Source of the DNA: a virus
Direction: 5' to 3' (one strand)
DNA length: 34,475 bases
Virus record (IMG/VR): IMGVR_UViG_3300031730_000016
Location: 1 to 34,475 of that record
The notes beneath the pieces were generated by a model. The model saw only the letters and a list, made by a program, of their open reading frames with translations. It was not told the DNA's origin and searched no databases. Every line of letters starts with the position of its first letter. Position 1 is the stretch's first letter. The position numbers and the translations under genes are program-made. Shown here piece by piece: positions 28,641-34,475 of this stretch.

Positions 28641-29915
28641 ATGCCAAGAGATTTCTATGCCGAAAGAGGAATAGTTCCAAATAAAGTTGCGAAACCTACT
28701 CAACGTCGCGATTTCTATGCTGAGCGTGGAATTACACCAAGCGTAAGAGGCTCTGTTCAACAACAAGAACCTGAAGAAGGTTTTCTTTCTGGGCTTGGTA
28801 GCAAATTCATGTCTGGCGTAACAGGATTCAACACAGCCATAGAGCGTCCCATTCATGGAATTTTACAGCCGCTAGTAGAAAATCAATATGTTCCAGAAAG
28901 GTTACGAAATGCTTCAAGACAAGTTGCCGCTAATAGGGAAGCAAATTACGAAAGGGAAGTCGAACGTAATCCATTTAGTGCTTTGGCTGGTAATGTTGGC
29001 GGTAACCTTGCTTTATATGCCCCTGCATTAATGTCTGGAGCTGGAATGGGAATGTCTCCTTATCTGGCGGGTGCTTTATCAGGAGGAGCTCAAGCTGGCG
29101 CTCAATATGTTAATCCAGGAGAATCAAGACTAGAAAATGCACTTTATGGAGGAGTAACTGGAGCGGCATTGCCCGTAGTTGGAAAGGTCATAGGTGGCGT
29201 AGCAAAGAGTGTTAAAAATGTATCAAAAGCTTATCCTGTTAAGAAAGTTGCAGAAAAAGTAATTTCTGGAATGAAAGCAACTAAGTCAAACTATAATAAG
29301 ATGTACTCAGATATCTTCAAAGAAGCATCTGAGTTAGGAATAAATGAGATTAGAAAGCCAAAGATTAATTATACGGCAATACAGAAAAATATTCCTGGTA
29401 AATTTAGACAAGTTCTAAAAGATTTTCAAGAAAATCCTACTCCTGAATTAGCGCAAAAACTACAGAGTGATTTGGGGAAAAGAATTACAACTTTGCAAAA
29501 TAAACAAGGAAAATCCGGATTAGTCAGTTCTGAGATACATGAACTTAAAAGAATAAAAAATGCAAAAGAAAAGCTTTTATCTAACTTAACATCTGCTTTT
29601 GAAAAAAAATCTCCAGGATTGGCTAATAAGTACAAAGAAACTACTAAAGGCTATGCTAAAGATGTAATACCATATACACAAAGCCCTTCAATTAGTAAAT
29701 TTGAAGCCGGTAAAAGTAGCAAAGATAAGCTGGTATCTAGATTGATCAAAGAAGAAGCTTTTATGCATCAATTAGGAAGAAAGATTCCAGAATTAAAAAC
29801 AAGGGAATTAGTTCCTAAACTTGCAACTCGCTTTGGAATAGGGGCAGGAACATTGGGTGGTGTTGAATTGCTACATCAAGGATATAGACATTTTTTTGGT
29901 GGAAATAATGAGTAA
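28641..29915 (+). CDS. Probable DNA ejection protein 3 with hydrophobic glycine-rich segment
   Basis: A 424-residue protein starting 2 bases after the previous stop. Residues 3-12 and 23-32 are a direct repeat (RDFYAERGI twice). A Gly/Ala-rich hydrophobic region (about 113-190: NPFSALAGNVGGNLALYAPA through GKVIGGVAKS) could insert into or span membranes, as expected for an ejection channel protein. The second half is basic and helical (KAKEKLLSNLTSAFEKKSPG-like) and ends with a hydrophobic GIGAGTLGGVELL and a short tail. Its stop lies one base from the end of the convergent leftward cassette. Confidence 0.62.
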   Translation: MPRDFYAERGIVPNKVAKPTQRRDFYAERGITPSVRGSVQQQEPEEGFLSGLGSKFMSGVTGFNTAIERPIHGILQPLVENQYVPERLRNASRQVAANREANYEREVERNPFSALAGNVGGNLALYAPALMSGAGMGMSPYLAGALSGGAQAGAQYVNPGESRLENALYGGVTGAALPVVGKVIGGVAKSVKNVSKAYPVKKVAEKVISGMKATKSNYNKMYSDIFKEASELGINEIRKPKINYTAIQKNIPGKFRQVLKDFQENPTPELAQKLQSDLGKRITTLQNKQGKSGLVSSEIHELKRIKNAKEKLLSNLTSAFEKKSPGLANKYKETTKGYAKDVIPYTQSPSISKFEAGKSSKDKLVSRLIKEEAFMHQLGRKIPELKTRELVPKLATRFGIGAGTLGGVELLHQGYRHFFGGNNE

Positions 29916-29916
29916 A

Positions 29917-29985
29917 TTATTCTTGAAACAGGCACCATATGGAATAGCCGGTCACACTGACAACAATCAAAGCAAAGAACCACAT
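29917..29985 (-). CDS. Leftward membrane micro-protein (22 aa), cassette gene 3
   Basis: On the minus strand AGGAG lies 8 bases before ATG 29985. The 22 residues are one membrane helix (MWFFALIVVSVTGYSIWCLF) followed by QE. The stop at 29917 leaves a single base before the end of the converging ejection gene. A perfect ribosome site, a full-length hydrophobic product and exact fit to the gap support it, despite its size. Confidence 0.55.
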   Translation of the reverse strand: MWFFALIVVSVTGYSIWCLFQE

Positions 29986-29996
29986 TGTATCTACTC

Positions 29997-30077
29997 CTAT
30001 TTTAAATATTTTTCCAGTCTGTTTTGTAGCCTATCTAAATCGTCCCTAAGGCGATTTAGTATTTCAGAATCAGTCAT
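29997..30077 (-). CDS. Leftward small protein, MT(E/D)(S/T)EIL family, copy III (26 aa)
   Basis: Starts at 30077, 6 bases after the stop of the 30464 gene, with GGGG about 10 bases ahead. The 26 residues begin MTDSEILNRLRDDLDRLQNR and are a single charged coiled coil. The first seven residues match the start of the leftward genes at 6600 and 8377. It is a shortened family member kept in the same setting, next to a membrane-anchored partner. Confidence 0.55.
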   Translation of the reverse strand: MTDSEILNRLRDDLDRLQNRLEKYLK

Positions 30078-30083
30078 AAAATA

Positions 30084-30464
30084 TTACCCCAATGGCAAAT
30101 ATTGTTTTAAAAAAATTGAAGCAAAATATCCAATCACAGAAACTGCAATCATAACGTTAACTTTTATGGTCATTGAAGATATTGCTGACTTAACTTCAGA
30201 CTTTATGTCTGATTTTAACGAAGATTCAAGAGAATTAAGTTTCTCTGAAAACATAGAGCCAAACAAATTAAGTTTCTCATCGAAAAATTTTTCCAGACGG
30301 GCAATGTCCTCCCTAACACGACTTAGCTCTTCTTTTGTTGCCATTTTATCAGATACAGCAGATATCATTGTTTCTAAAGTGCTTATTGCTGCTAAAGCTT
30401 GCTCATCTGATATGCCAGATGCGCGTAATTCATCGTATCTCTTAATCATGTCTGTAGCGACCAT
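30084..30464 (-). CDS. Leftward coiled-coil protein with C-terminal membrane anchor (DUF1640-like)
   Basis: GGAG lies 8 bases before the ATG at 30464, and a good leftward promoter lies at 30505-30533. Of its 126 residues, the N-terminal part (IKRYDELRASGISDEQALAA) matches the 7618 and 7843 proteins. ATKEELSRVREDIARLE and a long coiled coil follow, then a C-terminal transmembrane helix (VMIAVSVIGYFASIFL, about 106-121). An N-terminal signature, the A-T-K-E-E-L coiled coil and a C-terminal anchor are features of DUF1640/CCDC90-type proteins. The opposite strand is also open (29857-30591), but that is a shadow. Its role may be envelope-linked (exclusion or lysis control); this is inference. Confidence 0.74.
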   Translation of the reverse strand: MVATDMIKRYDELRASGISDEQALAAISTLETMISAVSDKMATKEELSRVREDIARLEKFFDEKLNLFGSMFSEKLNSLESSLKSDIKSEVKSAISSMTIKVNVMIAVSVIGYFASIFLKQYLPLG

Positions 30465-30504
30465 AATAAATGCTCCTTTAAAAATATTTAATTATCTATC
30501 AACT

Positions 30505-30533
30505 ATTGTACATATACCAAACACCCTTTGCAA
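30505..30533 (-). promoter_or_regulatory. Leftward promoter of the three-gene cassette
   Basis: On the minus strand, TTGCAA (30533-30528; 4 of 6) is 17 bases from TACAAT (30510-30505; 5 of 6). The ATG of the first cassette gene is about 40 bases further on. This lets the cassette be expressed independently of the late rightward operon. Confidence 0.6.
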
Positions 30534-30564
30534 GTTTATTTCCATATTCGCCTCTAAATGCGTG

Positions 30565-30570
30565 TATAAT
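30565..30570 (+). promoter_or_regulatory. Possible rightward -10 box for the appendage/fibre genes
   Basis: A perfect TATAAT lies 21 bases before the start at 30592, but no good -35 sits at 16-18 bases. It may be an activator-dependent late promoter, useful because the leftward cassette interrupts the rightward transcript. Confidence 0.35.
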
Positions 30571-30591
30571 CATCTAATAGGAGTCTTTTAA

Positions 30592-32706
30592 ATGGCCTTA
30601 GATCCCCGTTATGTTGTTAGCCGTGACCTTGAACCTTTACTGGTCGATAAAGACACTGGTGCACCATTAGCCGGCGGTTTTGTATATTTCTACCAAGACC
30701 TTGCGCGCAATACTCTAAAACCTATTTTTGAGCTCACCGGCGCTCCTCCTAACTATACATATACGCAATTGCCTAATCCTATTGTTTTAAGCGCCCTTGG
30801 AACCATACAGAACAACAATGGCGATAATGTGGCTTTATACTATTATCCATGGAGCTCAACAGCGATAGATGCAGTTCTGGAGCAATATTATGTAGTTGTT
30901 CTGAATTCATTGGGTGTTCCACAATTCACGCGCGAAGCTTGGCCAAACTATTTTGGAGAACAGGGTAATGTAGGTTCTTCAGGTGTATATTTGCCTAATT
31001 TAATTGCAAACCCACAGTTTGCTTTTATATCTTTTGTACCCGGAACTACATTAACAGTATCTTCTGTTGGAGCTGGAACTGTAGTTACTCCAATTGCACC
31101 AGAATGGAGTTTGTCGGTGACTTTTAGTGCCGCGGGTTCTCTTACTGTAGCTCAAACGCCAGTAGCGGGTTCTTCTCAATATCCAACAAACCCTCCTTAT
31201 ACCTTGGATATTACACCTGTACTGAACGTTACTGCAGTATCTTTAATTCAAAAATTAAACCATACTCCGGATATATGGAGTCCGGCAACAGGCGCGGCAG
31301 ATGGTTTTGTTGCCACCAATATAACTCTTGGAAACAATACAACCGTAACTATTACTTATGCGCCTTCACAAGTCACGGCTGGTAATCCTCAAACTCTTTT
31401 AACAACAACTAATATATCAGGCGCATATAAAGAATTTAGCAGTACAGTACAATTGTTACCAGCTGCCAATACAGACACAGGCGATACAGGTTTCGTAAAT
31501 ATTGTTGTTAATTTATCTCCAACAAATTTTTCAAGTATTACAAGCATTCAGGTAGTTGGAATTGAATCTAATATCATGAACGTGCCATATCAGCAAGTTC
31601 CGATTAGATTCCAGCAAAGTGATTTGGTAGACATTATTGTTCCACAATTATCTTATAAGCCTATTCCTAGCTATCTAATAGGTTGGGATTTTGCTCTTAA
31701 TCCAACACAATTTTTAGGAGCTACTTTAGCAGCTAGTGCTGCTGGAGCTAATACTTCAAGATATGTTTGGGATCAAACAATTGTATTCCAGTCAGCAAAT
31801 AATGGACCTGCTATTTCACGCGGAACAAATGGATGTTTAACTATAACCGCAACTAATACGACTCAGTTTGCTTTGGTTCAATATCTTGAACAATCTGTGG
31901 CTAGAATGATTTTAAATGACAGAAACTCTGTAAACGTTGCAGCCTTTACAAACCAAGTGGCAGGTTTACAGGCTACTATTTCTCTATGGTATACAACAGA
32001 TGCTGCTTTACCAAGTTGTGCTGCTAATAATTCACTTGTTGCTACTTTGGGAGCAACAGGTGTTCCAGCAACATTTAATGGAAATTGGACGCAAGTGCCA
32101 AGAAGTCTGTTGGGAAATGCCATTTTTACCATCGGTGCCAGCCCTAATACCACTAATTTCAACAATTACGGATTTAGTGGTTGGGATTTACAAGGTATTG
32201 CCGCTACTAATACGGCCACTTTTTTTGCAATAGTAATTGGAACAGCTAGTTTAACTGCAGCAAATGTAGTTAATATAGATTCAGTTTCATTGGTTCCAGG
32301 AGATATTCCAACAAGACCTGCTCCTTATACTGGCGGGATAGTTACGGCTCAGTGCCAAAGATATTACGAAACATCTTTTGATCCTGGAACTATCCCGGCC
32401 CCAGGATTGGGCTTAACATTAGGGATTGATGGGTATCCACTAGCGGCAGCATCAGGCATTCAGCAAATTGGTCCCAGTATTAATTTTAAAGCATCAAAGA
32501 TTATTACTCCTGTAGTAGTTTTATATAATCCAATAAATGCGAACAACGAAATATATAACACATCAAATCCTGGCGATTGTAGTGGTAGCGCTGCAACTAC
32601 GGTTGGTGAAAATGGGTTTATTCCTCAATGTATTAATAATGGCGGCTCTGCTGCTGGTAATGCACTTGGATATTCTTGGACAGCCGATGCAAGGCTTGGT
32701 GTTTAA
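30592..32706 (+). CDS. Large tail appendage/tailspike-like protein
   Basis: A 704-residue protein with AGGAG 9 bases ahead of ATG. The N-terminal 120 residues (LLVDKDTGAPLAGGFVYFYQ, then LPNPIVLSALGTIQNNNG) match a head-binding or particle-attachment domain that recurs at the start of phage appendage proteins. Several beta-sandwich regions follow, with Thr/Asn/Ala-rich strands and a carbohydrate-binding-like segment (ISRGTNGCLTITATNTTQFALVQYLEQ, in pieces, about 400-430). The end is a knob-like domain rich in Gly and Asn. No hydrolase motif is visible. It is probably a receptor-binding or tail-needle-associated protein and is followed by two more tail genes in the same direction. Confidence 0.68.
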   Translation: MALDPRYVVSRDLEPLLVDKDTGAPLAGGFVYFYQDLARNTLKPIFELTGAPPNYTYTQLPNPIVLSALGTIQNNNGDNVALYYYPWSSTAIDAVLEQYYVVVLNSLGVPQFTREAWPNYFGEQGNVGSSGVYLPNLIANPQFAFISFVPGTTLTVSSVGAGTVVTPIAPEWSLSVTFSAAGSLTVAQTPVAGSSQYPTNPPYTLDITPVLNVTAVSLIQKLNHTPDIWSPATGAADGFVATNITLGNNTTVTITYAPSQVTAGNPQTLLTTTNISGAYKEFSSTVQLLPAANTDTGDTGFVNIVVNLSPTNFSSITSIQVVGIESNIMNVPYQQVPIRFQQSDLVDIIVPQLSYKPIPSYLIGWDFALNPTQFLGATLAASAAGANTSRYVWDQTIVFQSANNGPAISRGTNGCLTITATNTTQFALVQYLEQSVARMILNDRNSVNVAAFTNQVAGLQATISLWYTTDAALPSCAANNSLVATLGATGVPATFNGNWTQVPRSLLGNAIFTIGASPNTTNFNNYGFSGWDLQGIAATNTATFFAIVIGTASLTAANVVNIDSVSLVPGDIPTRPAPYTGGIVTAQCQRYYETSFDPGTIPAPGLGLTLGIDGYPLAAASGIQQIGPSINFKASKIITPVVVLYNPINANNEIYNTSNPGDCSGSAATTVGENGFIPQCINNGGSAAGNALGYSWTADARLGV

Positions 32707-32723
32707 TAAAAGGAGTTTTTAAA

Positions 32724-33110
32724 ATGGCAAAAGTTACTGAATACAATATGGATAAATTTCATCAAGGTAAGAATGGTTTTGGTTTGCCTTTTTGTGGGAA
32801 TGTATTTTCTGTTACATTAGCTGCAAATACAGAAGCTACTGTTGCGGTTCCTTTAACCTCTGTTATGGGAAATATAACAGCAACTGTAAAAAATAAATTT
32901 ATGGCAATTTTTACTTGTGATGGAACTGTTTTTGCTTGTATCAATGCTACTGCTGCAAAACCTGTAGGTGCTACATTGGCTTCTGTCACATCTGCTATGG
33001 TCCCAGCTAATTGTCCTTGGGGAAGAGTAGTGCAGGCTGGAGATGTAATCCATGTTATTTCTGGTGGAACACCTAATCTAACTATTGAATTCTACGCTAT
33101 ACAGGAATAG
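32724..33110 (+). CDS. Small virion protein (128 aa), decoration- or fibre-associated
   Basis: The start is ATG 32724, set by AAAGGAG 8 bases upstream; longer in-frame starts overlap the previous gene and lack a ribosome site. The product begins MAKVTEYNMDKFHQGKNGFG and is beta-rich (VFSVTLAANTEATVAVPLT, GDVIHVISGGTPNLTIEFYA) with several Cys. It has the look of a small beta-sandwich decoration or fibre-base protein. The fibre gene starts 2 bases after its stop. Confidence 0.6.
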   Translation: MAKVTEYNMDKFHQGKNGFGLPFCGNVFSVTLAANTEATVAVPLTSVMGNITATVKNKFMAIFTCDGTVFACINATAAKPVGATLASVTSAMVPANCPWGRVVQAGDVIHVISGGTPNLTIEFYAIQE

Positions 33111-33112
33111 TA

Positions 33113-34475
33113 ATGGCAATTAAACAGATATTTACTAATCCAATTGGTCAGGCAGGCATACTGCCTACTATGGTGTTTATTAATACAGATGATACCCAGG
33201 CTACAGTATTAGTAACTGGATATCTAAGCACTTCTGTTCAAGATGGGCTGGTAGCTCTTTCTTCTTATCAATTAGCTTTAGTGAATACCACAGATAAGGG
33301 GCCAGCTTGGTATAATATAATCATTCAAAATGATATATATTCTTTGACATTAAGCTCTCCAGGAACAGTTACTTCTATCTTAGGAACACCTTTTGAAATA
33401 GATGCAACTCTTATTAATCCCAATCAATATCAAATAGGTATATCATCTGTTTATCCAGGTCAAAGTTCAATTATAACGGTTGGACTTGTCACAAATGGTA
33501 CTTGGTTAGCAAATACTATTTCCATTACAAAAGGAGGAACAGGAGCGGTAACAGCTCCCGCAGCATTAGTAAATTTAGGTGCGCTGCCAATTGCTGGTGG
33601 CACAATGACCGGAAATTTGATATTAAATGCAAACCCTACTTTACCCTTACAAGCTGCTACAAAACAATATGTAGATGCGATTTCATCTGGGTTTACCTTT
33701 AAATCTCCAGCTTATGCAGGTTCAACGACCAATCTAAATGCAACATATAATAATGGAGCAGGTGGTGTAGGGGCTACATTAACTAATGCTGGTGTTCAAG
33801 TTGCTTTTGCAATTGATGGTGTATCTCCACCAATTAATTCAAGAATTTTAGTTAAAGACCAAACTGCTCCTGCAGAGAATGGAATTTATGATTTAACTAC
33901 TGTTGGAACGGGTGCTTCAAACTGGGTACTTACACGCTCTACTGATTTCGATACTCCTGCAACTATGGTACCAGGGTCTTTTATTATTGTTAATAATGGT
34001 ACCGTAAATGCTAATTCTGCATGGATAGAAACTGCAACCATTGTCGTTGTTGGAACCGACCCTGTTATTTGGTCTCAGTTTGGAACCCTTGGTGTTCAGA
34101 GCGTTTCCGGAACTGCAGGAAGAATAACTAGCACAGGTGGAATGAACCCAGTAATTGATATAGATGCAACTTATGTTGGTCAAACTTCTATAAATACTGT
34201 AGGTGTAGTGACAGCAGGAACGTGGAATGCAACGGTCATTGGATTAACTTATGGTGGAACAAATGCTAACTTAATTGCTTCTAATGGCGGAATAGTCTGG
34301 TCCAATGCTACACAAATGCAAATACTTTCTGGAACAGCGACTGCACGTCAAATGTTGCAATCTGGTTCCAGCGCTACACCAGCATGGAGTACGGCTACAT
34401 GGCCGGCTACCACAACTCAGTATGATATTCTGTATTCTTCTGGAACAAACGTAGTTGGTGAAATTAGTACTGCCG
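33113..34475 (+). CDS. Tail fibre protein, N-terminal part (continues at 1-783)
   Basis: The frame opens at ATG 33113 and is still open at the right end of the window. Closing the circle gives a 672-residue protein ending at 783. Residues 1-65 form an attachment-like domain shared with the 3719 protein. A KGGTG unit, then GGTMTGNLIL and LPLQAATKQYVDA (about 163-190), are classic phage tail-fibre motifs. The segment LVKDQTAPAENGIYDLTTVG followed by WVLTRSTDFDTP (about 246-285) is a widespread fibre repeat. GTWNATVIGLTYGGTNANL (about 367-385) begins the module also found at 792. The fibre presumably binds the host surface. Confidence 0.88.
   Translation, partial: MAIKQIFTNPIGQAGILPTMVFINTDDTQATVLVTGYLSTSVQDGLVALSSYQLALVNTTDKGPAWYNIIIQNDIYSLTLSSPGTVTSILGTPFEIDATLINPNQYQIGISSVYPGQSSIITVGLVTNGTWLANTISITKGGTGAVTAPAALVNLGALPIAGGTMTGNLILNANPTLPLQAATKQYVDAISSGFTFKSPAYAGSTTNLNATYNNGAGGVGATLTNAGVQVAFAIDGVSPPINSRILVKDQTAPAENGIYDLTTVGTGASNWVLTRSTDFDTPATMVPGSFIIVNNGTVNANSAWIETATIVVVGTDPVIWSQFGTLGVQSVSGTAGRITSTGGMNPVIDIDATYVGQTSINTVGVVTAGTWNATVIGLTYGGTNANLIASNGGIVWSNATQMQILSGTATARQMLQSGSSATPAWSTATWPATTTQYDILYSSGTNVVGEISTA
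34349..34475. repeat. Terminal direct repeat, right copy (circular overlap)
   Basis: Identical to 1-127 over its full length. See the left copy: the reading frame is continuous across the junction, and the unit genome length is 34348 bp. Confidence 0.93.

Noticed and set aside
29857-30591. 244-residue rightward open frame over the leftward cassette
   Set aside because: It lies antisense to the 30084-30464 gene, has no ribosome site at its start, overlaps the end of the ejection gene and has no sensible domain pattern. The leftward genes have promoters, ribosome sites and family relatives.
1-34475. Transfer RNA genes, insertion sequences or a diversity-generating reverse transcriptase
   Set aside because: I saw no cloverleaf-like segment with a GTTCRANYC-type arm in the gaps, no transposase motifs, and no reverse-transcriptase frame near the fibre repeats.

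Overview
The window is a complete, circularly closed genome of a short-tailed (podovirus), P22-like double-stranded DNA phage. The first 127 bases (1-127) recur exactly as the last 127 (34349-34475). A tail-fibre reading frame that begins at 33113 runs off the right end and continues in frame through 1-783. The non-redundant circle is therefore 34348 bp. The DNA is AT-rich, ribosome sites are of the AGGAG type, and one accessory gene encodes a Sec-exported outer-membrane beta-barrel, so the host is Gram-negative. The host genus cannot be fixed from the sequence alone.

Layout, starting at the packaging genes. A CxxC zinc-finger protein, small terminase, large terminase and portal (15248-19787) are followed by small conserved and membrane proteins, scaffold and coat (19896-22890). 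Next come a virion protein, a gp4-like tail adaptor, a gp10-like tail plug and a small protein (22985-26688), then three probable ejection proteins (26699-29915). Fibre and appendage genes follow (30592 through the junction to 2640), then a virion muralytic protein (2641-3366), three tiny lysine-rich proteins, and a second fibre-like protein (3719-5287) closed by a strong terminator. A probable lysis cassette lies at 5384-6385. All of these read rightward. The pattern of portal, P22-type coat, gp4/gp10 adaptors and no tape-measure protein indicates a P22-type virion.

The early/accessory half (6382-14875) contains rightward small genes, a leftward cluster, and a RecE-like exonuclease with a RecT annealing protein (8857-10948). 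It also holds three winged-helix replication proteins and an outer-membrane barrel gene with its own promoter. The largest winged-helix gene (13541-14875) carries what looks like the replication origin inside its coding sequence: two perfect DnaA boxes followed by three perfect 22-bp iterons. No polymerase, helicase, primase, integrase or CI-like repressor is recognisable. The phage appears to recruit the host replisome through its own initiator, as lambda does with O, and it could possibly persist as a plasmid.

Leftward genes occur in three separate places (6382-6600, 7618-8589, 29917-30464). Two small-protein families recur among them: one beginning MT(E/D)(S/T)EIL, and one with an N-terminal (Y/F)-x-E/D-L...G motif, two of whose members end in a membrane anchor. 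The third locus is an intact three-gene leftward cassette with its own promoter, set between two late rightward genes. Other points of interest are a possible leftward structured RNA ending in a strong terminator at 14923-14950, a hairpin that would bury the coat-gene ribosome site, and palindromic operators at 8660, 8731 and 9684.
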